Assembly: GCF_002019665.1 (NCBI RefSeq)
Contig: NZ_KV917375.1
Span: forward strand, 504,001-568,000
Reading direction: 5' to 3'
Length of the DNA: 64,000 bases
DNA from: Sutcliffiella halmapala
Lineage (GTDB): Bacteria; Bacillota; Bacilli; Bacillales; Bacillaceae_I
Shown here: piece after piece, positions 16,709-24,370 of the stretch
How the letters are laid out: each line of letters opens with the position of its first letter
Position numbering within the stretch: position 1 is the first letter of the stretch
Program-made: the position numbers and the translations under genes
Notes under the pieces: generated by a model
What the model was told of the DNA's origin: nothing
Seen by the model: the letters and a program-made list of their open reading frames with translations, nothing else
The model's database searches: none

Positions 16709-17679
16709 AAGTCGGAATTATAAGTTTTGCTCACGGTCATGCATATGCCTATGCGGAAGCATTAACTAACCTTGCGGGAGTGGAGCTAGTTGGAATTGCA
16801 GATGAAGATAAGGCACGAGGTGAGAAGGTAGCTGCTCAATTTAACACGAAGCACTACATAGACTACGAGGCTTTGTTAGATGAGCCCATTGAAGCGGTCG
16901 TTATCACCTCGGAAAATAGTAATCATTTTCAGCATGTTGTCGCTGCAGCAAAAAAAGGCAAGCATATTTTATGTGAAAAGCCGATTGCTTCAACTGTCGA
17001 GGCGGCTAAAGAGATGATAGCTGTCTGTAAAGAAAACAATGTTCTCTTACAAACCGCTTTTCCGGTTCGCTTCAGTACTCCAGTCATAAAAGCGAAAAAA
17101 ATAATCGACAGCGGCGAGCTCGGAAATATCATTGCAATTAAAGGAACAAATCGAGGAACCAATCCCGGTGGCTGGTTTGTAGATCGTTCAAAATCTGGCG
17201 GTGGAGCCGTTATTGATCATACGGTTCATGTAGTAGATATTATTCGCTGGTATTTGGGAGCGGAGGTAAAGGAAGTATATGCGGAAATCGGCAACCTAAC
17301 CTCAGACTATGATATTGATGATTGCGGAATTCTTACGATGGAATTTGACAATAATGTCTTCGCAACGCTCGATTGTAGCTGGTCACGTAATCCCAATTAT
17401 CCAACATGGGGCGATGTTACATTAGAAATCGTCGCGACAAACGGTACCTTAACAGTGGATGCCTTTGCTCAGAAGGTGGATATCTACAATAACGATGGAA
17501 CGAAGTGGGACTTCTGGGGGGACAACATGAATGACGACCTAGTAGTAGACTTCATTACAAGCGTTCGAGAGGGAAAAACCCCATCCATTACTGGTGAAGA
17601 CGGCTTAAAAGCACTCGAAGTAGCTATCGCAGCCTATCAGTCCGCAGAAAAGAAGGAACCCGTAGCGACGATTGGGTAG
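16705..17679 (+). CDS. Gfo/Idh/MocA-family oxidoreductase (2)
   Basis: 324 residues, ATG overlapping the previous stop (ATGA). N-terminal Rossmann domain starts with SFAHGHAYAYAEAL instead of the plain GxGxxG, as in a subset of the family; CEKPIAST holds the conserved Lys, and SGGGAVIDHTVHVVDIIRW the C-domain His/Asp. Having two paralogous dehydrogenases beside an isomerase recalls inositol-like or 3-keto-glycoside pathways where one enzyme oxidises and the other reduces. That pathway idea is inference. Confidence 0.9.
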   Translation: MKVGIISFAHGHAYAYAEALTNLAGVELVGIADEDKARGEKVAAQFNTKHYIDYEALLDEPIEAVVITSENSNHFQHVVAAAKKGKHILCEKPIASTVEAAKEMIAVCKENNVLLQTAFPVRFSTPVIKAKKIIDSGELGNIIAIKGTNRGTNPGGWFVDRSKSGGGAVIDHTVHVVDIIRWYLGAEVKEVYAEIGNLTSDYDIDDCGILTMEFDNNVFATLDCSWSRNPNYPTWGDVTLEIVATNGTLTVDAFAQKVDIYNNDGTKWDFWGDNMNDDLVVDFITSVREGKTPSITGEDGLKALEVAIAAYQSAEKKEPVATIG

Positions 17680-17723
17680 TTTATAAGGGGGACCTGAATA
17701 AGAGGGTTTTCTTTTTTAAAAGT

Positions 17724-17848
17724 TGGCTTTGTTAGTACAACGTTGATTTTTAGTCCCATAAATGTTGATTGGAGGACGAGGCTCCACAAGCGCCTTCTGG
17801 ATAAGCGGAACCTCGCGCGGAAATCAACAGCGTTGTTCAACAGAACCT
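17724..17848. repeat. MITE-like palindromic repeat
   Basis: Nested inverted repeats. Core ends TGTTGATT (17763) and AATCAACA (17822-17829); inside, CGAGGCTCC (17777-17785) pairs with GGAACCTCG (17807-17815) with one mismatch; outside, GGCTTTGTTAGTACAAC faces GTTGTTCAACAGAACC. GC-rich compared with its surroundings. No coding capacity. It splits the second oxidoreductase from the isomerase gene. Confidence 0.6.
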
Positions 17849-17873
17849 AAAAGTAAAAAAGGGGGAAGTCTGT

Positions 17874-18716
17874 ATGTTAAAAGGGATTAACCAATGGTGT
17901 TACCCAGTAGGAACGCCTCTGGAAAAAGTATTCGAATATAGCTGTGATGCAGGGTTTGATGCAGTAGAGTTAAACTTAAATCAGGTAGGTGGAATAGGCT
18001 TAACAATGGATACAACAGTAGAAGAGGCGAAAAGGATTGTTGAGCTTGCATCCTCCTATCAATTACAGTTGCGGAGCCTTTCCACAGGACTCTTATGGGA
18101 GACATCTCTTGTCGATCCAAGTAAAAGTGTACGAGAAAAAGGAAGAAGAGTCGTTGAAAAGCAAATCGAACTAGCTTCTGTAATGGGAATCGATACTATC
18201 CTCGTCGTTCCTGGATTAGTTAGTGAAGCTATTTCCTATACGGACTGCTATGAACGAAGTCAGGAGGAATTACGAAAAGTTATTCCTCTTGCGGAAAGAT
18301 ATGATGTTTGTATCGGTATTGAAAATGTCTGGAATAAGTTTCTGCTATCGCCACTCGAAATGGCAAGATATATTGATGAACTACAATCTGAAAAAGTAGG
18401 AGCCTATTTTGATGTCGGAAATGTCTTGCAATTCGGCTATCCAGAGCAATGGATTCGTATACTAGGTGATCGAATAAAGAAAGTACATGTAAAAGACTTT
18501 AGTACGGCAGTAGGGAATATTAAAGGATTTGTCCCGTTATTAGCCGGTGATGTTAACTGGGTAAAAGTTAATGAAGCACTAGTAGAAATAGGATATGATG
18601 ACACCCTAACAGCCGAGCTTAGTCCATATGCAATAGATCCGAGAGTGTTGGCAGTGGATACGGCGAGACATTTAGATGTGATAGTGGGGCAGACCCTCGC
18701 CGTTGTAAAGGAATAA
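17874..18716 (+). CDS. Sugar phosphate isomerase/epimerase (xylose-isomerase-like TIM barrel)
   Basis: 280 residues, AP-endonuclease-2/xylose-isomerase-like barrel. Metal ligands can be read as Glu in IGIENVWNKF, Asp in AYFDVGNV, His in KVHVKDFST and Glu in LTAELSPY. Members include IolE, IolI and tagatose or psicose epimerases. Last gene of the ROK-controlled operon; RBS GGGGGAAG upstream of ATG. It probably interconverts the keto sugar made by the two oxidoreductases. No good terminator follows, only a weak GAGGGGC/GCTCCTC stem. Confidence 0.85.
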   Translation: MLKGINQWCYPVGTPLEKVFEYSCDAGFDAVELNLNQVGGIGLTMDTTVEEAKRIVELASSYQLQLRSLSTGLLWETSLVDPSKSVREKGRRVVEKQIELASVMGIDTILVVPGLVSEAISYTDCYERSQEELRKVIPLAERYDVCIGIENVWNKFLLSPLEMARYIDELQSEKVGAYFDVGNVLQFGYPEQWIRILGDRIKKVHVKDFSTAVGNIKGFVPLLAGDVNWVKVNEALVEIGYDDTLTAELSPYAIDPRVLAVDTARHLDVIVGQTLAVVKE

Positions 18717-18732
18717 AGTGAGGGGCTTTTTG

Positions 18733-18753
18733 CTCCTCGAAGCTTGTCGAAAA
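18733..18753 (+). repeat. CTCGAAGCTTGTCGAAA element
   Basis: CTCCTCGAAGCTTGTCGAAAA resembles the CTCGAAGTTTGTCGAAA part of the dispersed GTGACAGGCAC family at 56511. TTGTCGAAA equals a Spo0A box consensus. Confidence 0.45.
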
Positions 18754-18759
18754 TAGGTG

Positions 18760-18960
18760 TGTATGAAGCATTGTGGTTTTCTGTTTTCTGAAGAAAGTAT
18801 GTACACCGTTCAGCTAGGATTGGCTATGTTGAAGGGGGAGCATTTTATAAATTGGACACAACTTATGTCTTTAACGTTACTGTCAGTCATCCCGATGCTA
18901 ATTGTCTTTTTATTATTCCAACATTTCTTTATTAAGGGAAGGGAATGGTTAGTTTTCTGA
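18760..18960 (+). pseudogene. C-terminal relic of a MalG-type sugar ABC permease
   Basis: The frame encodes YTVQLGLAMLKGEHFINWTQ followed by a hydrophobic stretch and FFIKG, which aligns with the last 45 or so residues of MalG-like permeases (the intact copy at 13791 ends similarly: GIAAFQGQYSTNYPLLM then hydrophobic, then HLITG). Everything upstream of this, including the EAA loop, is missing and the N-terminal 15 codons are unrelated. It indicates that another sugar ABC operon was lost here, leaving its tail next to the present one. Confidence 0.65.
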
Positions 18961-19426
18961 GTCGTGGGTAAGTCATGGGGACAGGAACCATTTAGATAAG
19001 TAAAGTGTTTGAAATGAATAACTCAATCGGAAATTTTGCGCGAAACAAAGGCACAACTAGTCGTTAAAACTAGTTGTGTCTTTTTTAATGTTAGAGGTAT
19101 TCGCTTAACATCTAATCTATTTTATGAGCAAATAAATTAGGTGCGGTTCTTCATTGTGGATGAATAAACAAGATTGTTATATAATGGGATTGTAGTATTT
19201 ATTTTCATAAATATGGTGTATATTACCTTGGTTCTTCTTTTCTTCTGACTAATGGTATTCTCTTGCAATATAAACAAATGAGAAAATTTTTCTTTTATTT
19301 ACTTTATTTACGTTTTTTTATTAGCGAACAGGATATATGATAGGTAAATGGATATTTAGAAAACTGTCATTTTTTGTAACGAAAGTTTAATATATTTATT
19401 CGAGTTAATTAATTGGAGGAGTTACT
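18961..19426. other. Gene-free interval with GGGACAG element and terminator
   Basis: Contains a GGGACAG hairpin element (ATGG-GGACAGGAA-CCAT, 18975-18991), a terminator at 19050-19086, and then AT-rich DNA leading to the glycosyltransferase start. I see no gene. Confidence 0.5.
19050..19086 (+). terminator. Intrinsic terminator
   Basis: GCACAACTAGT and ACTAGTTGTGT form an 11-bp stem (one G.U) around CGTTAAA, followed by TTTTTT. Ends transcription from the upstream operon before the glycosyltransferase pair. Confidence 0.85.
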
Positions 19427-20500
19427 TTGAATAGCACTAGAAGTGTCACCATACTAATCCCAGCTTATAATCCAGACAATAAGTTGACAGAATTAGTGAA
19501 GAATATCGTAAATGAAGGATTTCAAAAAATACTAATTGTAAATGACGGTAGCAAGCAGGAATGTCAGGATATTTTTGATAGTTTAAAGGATATCAAGGAA
19601 TGTACCGTTATAGAGCATGAAGTAAATCAGGGGAAAGGCCAGGCGTTAAAAACTGCTTTTTCCTATTTTTTAGATCATTCTGTTGATTCACTTGGGTTAG
19701 TAACAGTAGATGCTGATGGACAACATGCCGTTGAGGATATGAAAAAAGTAGCAAAGAGACTGTGTGAACGCCCAGATAGTTTAGTGTTAGGGGTAAGAGA
19801 CTTTTCTGCAGATGATATACCATTTAGGAGTAGATTTGGGAATATATTAACAAAAGGCGTTGCCCGTTTTGCTTGTGGAATTAACATTTCAGATACACAA
19901 ACTGGCTTAAGAGGAATTCCTACTCACTTCATCAAAAAGCTGATCCATGTAGGGGGCCAGCGCTATGAATTTGAGATGAATATGTTAATAGAATGTAAGA
20001 CAAACAATATTAATATTGAAGAAGTAAGTATACAGACTATCTATATTGAAGAGAATGAGTCTTCTCATTTTAATCCAATTATCGATTCTATAAAGATTTA
20101 TTCTGTATTCTTAAAATTTGCTGTATCTTCTGGTTTGTCCTTTGGATTAGATGTTTTATTATTTGCCTTATTTGTGATGATTCTCAATGGAGTGTTTATT
20201 GATACATATATTATATTTGCAACTATCTTCGCCCGAGTGCTATCTGCTTTGTTTAATTTTACAGTCAATCGTAAAGTAGTCTTTAAATCAACCGCACCAA
20301 ACGCAATAATGAAATATTTCACATTGGCTATTGGACAAATGCTTGCTTCTGCTCTTCTGGTATATCTAACATTTCAATTTATAGGATATGGAGAGGTTGG
20401 AATTAAGATTATTGTTGATTTTATGTTGTTTTTAGCAAGTTTTGTCATCCAACGAGAATGGGTGTTTAAGAAAAAGGTAGAGTTAGGTGAAGTACAGTGA
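19427..20500 (+). CDS. GT2 glycosyltransferase fused to GtrA-like membrane domain
   Basis: 357 residues from TTG 19427 (RBS TTGGAGGAG). Residues 1-220 form a GT-A domain of the DPM1 type: TILIPAYNPD, VNDGS, and metal motif VDADGQH. Residues about 225-350 hold four hydrophobic segments of the GtrA family (SSGLSFGLDVLLFALF, FNFTVNRKVVFKS). GT2 enzymes of this type load a sugar on undecaprenyl phosphate and GtrA domains are linked to flipping such lipid-linked sugars. The GTGA overlap with the next gene, a large membrane glycosyltransferase, suggests the two form one modification system for a wall polymer or protein. Acceptor unknown. Confidence 0.88.
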   Translation: MNSTRSVTILIPAYNPDNKLTELVKNIVNEGFQKILIVNDGSKQECQDIFDSLKDIKECTVIEHEVNQGKGQALKTAFSYFLDHSVDSLGLVTVDADGQHAVEDMKKVAKRLCERPDSLVLGVRDFSADDIPFRSRFGNILTKGVARFACGINISDTQTGLRGIPTHFIKKLIHVGGQRYEFEMNMLIECKTNNINIEEVSIQTIYIEENESSHFNPIIDSIKIYSVFLKFAVSSGLSFGLDVLLFALFVMILNGVFIDTYIIFATIFARVLSALFNFTVNRKVVFKSTAPNAIMKYFTLAIGQMLASALLVYLTFQFIGYGEVGIKIIVDFMLFLASFVIQREWVFKKKVELGEVQ

Positions 20501-22329
20501 TTAGTTCACTCTTTTATTTTGGAGTATTATTTCTATCCTTGGCAGGATGGGGAATGCTAGTTTATGAGAGATGGAGAATAAATCCGGCTGTTATCCCAGT
20601 ATTTGTTTTTTCTGGGATAACTGTCTTCGTTTATGGAGCGGGATTATTAAATATTATGCCATTGATGGTTACACTTATTTTCTTAATAGGATTGCTATTA
20701 ACCTGCTATTATACTTTTCTTTTTTGGAAGAAGAGGGTGAATTTACTTTCTATTTTTACTCCTTCTACTATAATATTCCTAGCGTCCCTAGTGTTAATCT
20801 TGCTATCGTTCCGAGGATTGATTTACTCACATTATGATGATTTTAGTCACTGGGGATTAATAGTAAAAGAAATGTTTCAAGTAAATGGTCTACCCGATGG
20901 AAGAACAACTGTGGATTTTAAAAACTATCCTCCTGGTAGTGCTGTGTTTATTTACTTTATACTTTCGATAGTAGGTTATGGAGAAAGCTACGCCTTGATG
21001 GCACAAGCATTCTTAATTTCCTCTGCACTCACAGTATTATTTATATTTTCAAAATGGAACAAGATAGGTCATATAGCTATAGCACTTGTGACATCTATAA
21101 CTCTCTTATCAATTAATGGAATGTACATCTATACGCTCCTTGTCGATGGTTTATTAGGGTTGGTCGCATTAGCAATTACCATCATTGCGTTCTATTATCG
21201 TGATGATTGGAGAAAGAGTGTGGCGGTGAACGCCCCAATTCTGATTCTGTTGCTTCTTATAAAGGACAGTGGAAAGTTATTCTTTCTAATTAACATTTGC
21301 CTTATTCTTTGGTTTGTTATTAAAAATCAATTCCAGGATAAATCGATTGAGAAAAAACGTTCAAAAGCAATAGCTTTGATATTAATAATTTTAATTATTC
21401 TTCCGCTGTCATCCAACTTCCTTTGGGGAAAATACGTGGACAAAGTGTACCAAGAAACTAATTACAATAAATTTGCCATAAACAGTGAGAAACTAATGAA
21501 TGTTAATAAATCAGAGGAATTTATTCAGAACTTAGGGCCGATGCTGTTGAAATCCTCAACAAATATAGAATCAACAAGCATTAAAAGTTTATTGATCCTT
21601 AACGGCTTAGCTTTAGCAACAATCTTATATTTTGCCCTACTACATAGAAAAACTGCGAAGCTACTTATAGCAAGTACGATATTTGTAAATATGTCGTACA
21701 TTTTCTATATTTTTACGCTTTATTTAATGTATTTATTTTTAATGCCGGAAAATGAAGCAGTGAGATTAGCTGGATTTGGCAGATATCTTGCAACTATTAT
21801 CATTTACTGTGCAGGTATATTAATGGTAGCCCTTTCTTATGAATGGACAAAAGAAGGTACTACAATGAAAAGAAAGATTGCTCAAGGGATCTGTTTGATT
21901 TTATTAGGTTACTTTTTTATCGTTCCTTTAGGCGATAATTTTAAAAATATGATTAGCAATAAACCTAATATGGAAAACTCGATCCGCTGGGGAATTAAAG
22001 ATCAATATCAACGAATTATTAACGCAAAAGCGAGTGGGTCACATGTTCTTTATTATAGTCCGAAGAGCTTTGACGATAGAGGATATTTAGATTATATTTT
22101 AAAATATGAGCAACTAAACAGGCAGTATTCGATTATTCGAAGCATAAACACAGAAGACGAAATTACTGAATTCCAAACAAAATTAGAAGCAGCAGACTAC
22201 GTAGTAATTGTAAATGAAGACGAACAATCAGAAGTAAATATCTCTGAATATATGTCAGAGAAAAGTAAATATGGTATCTATAAAGTAGTGAAAAATGAAG
22301 GGGTAATTAGCTTAGAGGCGTTGGAGTGA
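20497..22329 (+). CDS. Polytopic membrane glycosyltransferase-like protein
   Basis: 610 residues from GTG 20497, overlapping the preceding stop by 4 bases. About 12 hydrophobic segments fill residues 1-480, followed by a soluble C-terminal part. An acidic loop near residue 112 reads YDDFSHWGLIVKEMF and is followed by FKNYPPGSAVF; Asp pairs in the first outer loop are the catalytic mark of GT-C enzymes that use lipid-phosphate sugars. I therefore call it a GT-C-like transferase using the product of the GT2-GtrA protein. I cannot name a precise family. Acceptor unknown. Confidence 0.7.
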   Translation: MISSLFYFGVLFLSLAGWGMLVYERWRINPAVIPVFVFSGITVFVYGAGLLNIMPLMVTLIFLIGLLLTCYYTFLFWKKRVNLLSIFTPSTIIFLASLVLILLSFRGLIYSHYDDFSHWGLIVKEMFQVNGLPDGRTTVDFKNYPPGSAVFIYFILSIVGYGESYALMAQAFLISSALTVLFIFSKWNKIGHIAIALVTSITLLSINGMYIYTLLVDGLLGLVALAITIIAFYYRDDWRKSVAVNAPILILLLLIKDSGKLFFLINICLILWFVIKNQFQDKSIEKKRSKAIALILIILIILPLSSNFLWGKYVDKVYQETNYNKFAINSEKLMNVNKSEEFIQNLGPMLLKSSTNIESTSIKSLLILNGLALATILYFALLHRKTAKLLIASTIFVNMSYIFYIFTLYLMYLFLMPENEAVRLAGFGRYLATIIIYCAGILMVALSYEWTKEGTTMKRKIAQGICLILLGYFFIVPLGDNFKNMISNKPNMENSIRWGIKDQYQRIINAKASGSHVLYYSPKSFDDRGYLDYILKYEQLNRQYSIIRSINTEDEITEFQTKLEAADYVVIVNEDEQSEVNISEYMSEKSKYGIYKVVKNEGVISLEALE

Positions 22330-22352
22330 GTTGTGGGGACAGGAACCGCAAC
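22330..22352. repeat. GGGACAG hairpin element
   Basis: GTTGTGG (22330-22336), GGACAGGAA loop, CCGCAAC (22346-22352). On the opposite strand it reads GGTTCCTGTCCCC, the same core as the hairpin at 6984. It begins directly at the stop of the membrane glycosyltransferase gene. Confidence 0.65.
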
Positions 22353-22739
22353 CCATTTTCAATTTAATTGGATAAAGTGTCTTTTTAAAGAAAACAAAGA
22401 CGGATTTTTATAGTATTTGGAAAAATATATTTAACAACTTATTTCAAACGGATATGTAGATCGATTTAATCAAACGTTTGTTTAAATTATAGCTCAAAAT
22501 TGATTTTCTACTATATAAATTAGCCGCGATTCTTGACCCGTGGATGGAAAATTTAGAGAGCGGTTTCCGGTTTGCTTGGGATAGATTGGGAGAATAACTG
22601 CTAGTATAGTGCTTCATGATAACGCGCTATGCTCGTGGGGATTAGGGTGGGTAACTATAATGGCTACCCACCTGTCCCAAAATCTATTTTATCTTGAGCT
22701 AAGTTGGTAATAAAATTGTTACTTTCATCTAATATACTT
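22353..22739. other. Gene-free interval
   Basis: Holds copy B of the 62-bp repeat (22464-22525) and a hairpin GGTGGGTA (22646-22653) / TACCCACC (22665-22672) followed by TGTCCC but no T-run. No gene seen. Confidence 0.5.
22464..22525. repeat. 62-bp dispersed repeat, copy B
   Basis: Gap-free match to 1032-1093 with the same CAAACGTTTG palindrome and TTTTCTACTATAT tail. Confidence 0.7.
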
Positions 22740-22832
22740 CTATGCTACTTGCGAACGCTTGCTGATTGCCTTTAAGATAAACAACTTATCCTGTGAGGTA
22801 AGCATTCTCCAACTTTTTACTTTAATCCTCAT
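22740..22832 (-). CDS. Candidate 30-residue small protein
   Basis: ATG at 22832 preceded on the minus strand by CGAGGAG with 8 bases between, then 30 codons to TAG (begins MRIKVKSWRMLTSQDK, basic). The good ribosome binding site is the only strong evidence. It is a short gene candidate downstream of comK on the same strand; I recognise no family. It could be chance. Confidence 0.3.
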   Translation of the reverse strand: MRIKVKSWRMLTSQDKLFILKAISKRSQVA

Positions 22833-23072
22833 TACAATCGCTCCTCGATTTTATTTTGTATTTTTTTTGGAATATTTTTAGAAGTAGTTAGTATAAAAAT
22901 ACCTCCACCAACCCCTAAATAAACAACAAAAATTCCAACAATATCCGAGCGTATTTGCAAAGCTTAACAATAAGCAAGTTATTCAACTTTGAGCCAAAAA
23001 CTGAAAAAGTAAGAAAAATTCGAAAAAAGTCAAAAGGTCAGGGCAGAAACGTTGTAACCCTTTATAAACTCA

Positions 23073-23555
23073 TCAACGATCAAAACTATAGCTGATTTTC
23101 TGTTTAGTACAGAAAATAGAATAGATAACGGCTGCTTTTTGGATTTGTTGTCGGATCGTTAGAGAAGAACTCTTCACTTCCAAATCGCTGTAGTTATGAA
23201 ATTTAATTTGACAGCAAGATTTAGTGGTAGGTTTGATTTCCTTTATATGATGCAATATAATCCAAGTGCAATCATCATGATCCGGTGAATGAGTAGGGAT
23301 TGCAATGATTCCATCTGCTTCAGAAATTAGGATCGGAGTCTTTTGAATATAGTTTGCAAGATAAATCGCAGCGTCACGTCGTCCATCATACGAAGCACCG
23401 TAAGTTAAACAACTCCGAGATATAATCGACCCTGGTTTGTCACTGAAGTAAAAAACACCTTCTAAATCAATAATCATTGTTTGATACTGAGGATGACAAT
23501 TAGGAACGATGGCAATTGTACTTAAACTAACCGTATAATCATTTAATATATTCAT
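23073..23555 (-). CDS. comK: ComK-family competence transcription factor (short form)
   Basis: 160 residues. The ComK core is clear: EGVFYFSDKPGSIISRSCL, YGASYDGRRDAAIYL, TPILISEADGIIAIPTHSP and CTWIILHHIKE correspond to the B. subtilis protein (192 residues). ComK binds paired AT-boxes and switches on DNA-uptake genes. The C-terminus is about 30 residues shorter, and I do not see an FMLYP-like motif, the element MecA grips to feed ComK to ClpCP in B. subtilis. The start codon lies inside the end of the sigma-factor gene (17-base overlap), so the two are co-translated. Probably a second ComK paralogue; whether it activates or modulates competence cannot be told. Confidence 0.85.
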   Translation of the reverse strand: MNILNDYTVSLSTIAIVPNCHPQYQTMIIDLEGVFYFSDKPGSIISRSCLTYGASYDGRRDAAIYLANYIQKTPILISEADGIIAIPTHSPDHDDCTWIILHHIKEIKPTTKSCCQIKFHNYSDLEVKSSSLTIRQQIQKAAVIYSIFCTKQKISYSFDR

Positions 23556-24057
23556 CCGAATTCTCCATCCCTTTTTTGATGTTTTGAAGGGCTCCCCTTC
23601 GCCAAGACTTTACCGCTGAAATAGTGGTATTACATTCTATAGCAATTTCCTCCAATCGCTTGCCATAACAAATATAGCCTACGAGCCAAATTTTCTGGTA
23701 CTTTGTTAGATTTTCCATATAGTACTCTATTTCCTTAAGCTGTTCCTCGATCGAAATTGTAGTATCCGGCAGCGTTTCTTCTAAACCCTCCATCCATGCG
23801 AGGTGAGTATTCTGATGTCGACTTTCCTTTTTCAATATATTTAATAGTTTCCCTCTAATTGATGTATAAGCGAAGGCTGTAAAACTACCTTTCTCTTCAT
23901 TGAATTCCTTCATTGCATGCCATAGTGCAACCGTTGCTTCGTGATAATAGTAGTCGTAGTCATGATAAATATGAAGGGTACGGATAATCTTATGAATCAT
24001 CGGTTCGTACTGTTGTAGTACTTGTTCATACTCATTCTTCTCAATTTCAATAATCAT
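23539..24057 (-). CDS. Sigma-70-family RNA polymerase sigma factor
   Basis: 172 residues. Region 2 about 10-80 (YEPMIHKIIRTLHIYHDYDY, then YHEATVALWHAMKEF, FTAFAYTSIRGKLLNILKK) and region 4 about 110-165 (LTKYQKIWLVGYICYGKRLE, then EIAIECNTTISAVKSWRRGA). Size resembles the SigH/ComX-like competence sigma factors and small ECF-like sigmas. RBS AAGGA before ATG 24057. It is the first gene of a two-gene operon with the ComK-like gene. In Staphylococcus aureus SigH and ComK act together in competence but are encoded apart; here the two are joined. The promoter recognised is unknown. Confidence 0.88.
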   Translation of the reverse strand: MIIEIEKNEYEQVLQQYEPMIHKIIRTLHIYHDYDYYYHEATVALWHAMKEFNEEKGSFTAFAYTSIRGKLLNILKKESRHQNTHLAWMEGLEETLPDTTISIEEQLKEIEYYMENLTKYQKIWLVGYICYGKRLEEIAIECNTTISAVKSWRRGALQNIKKGMENSDEYIK

Positions 24058-24275
24058 TTCGCATTTTCCTTAAGAAAGTGCACTTTCCATATTCCGCGGT
24101 AAATCCAATGTATATGGAATTTTTGGACATGTCATATAGGTGAATGACTAATACAAGCCAATTGCTAAAGGGGATTTAACCCATTTTTTCTAGTGTAATT
24201 AGTAGTTTAGGAGTGGGGCAAGGGGGATAGATACAGTGTTCAGTCTAATTTATCAAAAAGACAAGCAATTGGTCA
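24058..24275. other. Upstream region of the sigma-comK operon
   Basis: Contains the perfect palindrome at 24074-24087 and a wider inverted repeat CCATAT (24088-24093) / ATATGG (24112-24117). No convincing AAAA-N5-TTTT ComK box pair was found by eye. No gene. Confidence 0.45.
24074..24087. promoter_or_regulatory. 14-bp perfect palindrome before the sigma factor gene
   Basis: GAAAGTGCACTTTC is its own reverse complement. It lies 17-30 bases upstream of the ATG, just before the ribosome binding site, a position suited to a repressor site. The binding protein is unknown. Confidence 0.5.
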
Positions 24276-24302
24276 TGAAAAAAACCATCACTTTTTGGTG
24301 AG
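24276..24302 (-). terminator. Probable terminator of cdaR
   Basis: On the minus strand a short stem (CC-TCAC / GTGA-GG with one mismatch) is followed by GGTTTTTTTC. It lies about 70 bases beyond the cdaR stop. Confidence 0.55.
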
Positions 24303-24370
24303 GGCTCTTTTCATGAGTAAGCTATATCTTTTCCAAGGGCAACATTCCACTCGAAAAAGTCAGTTCAGAT

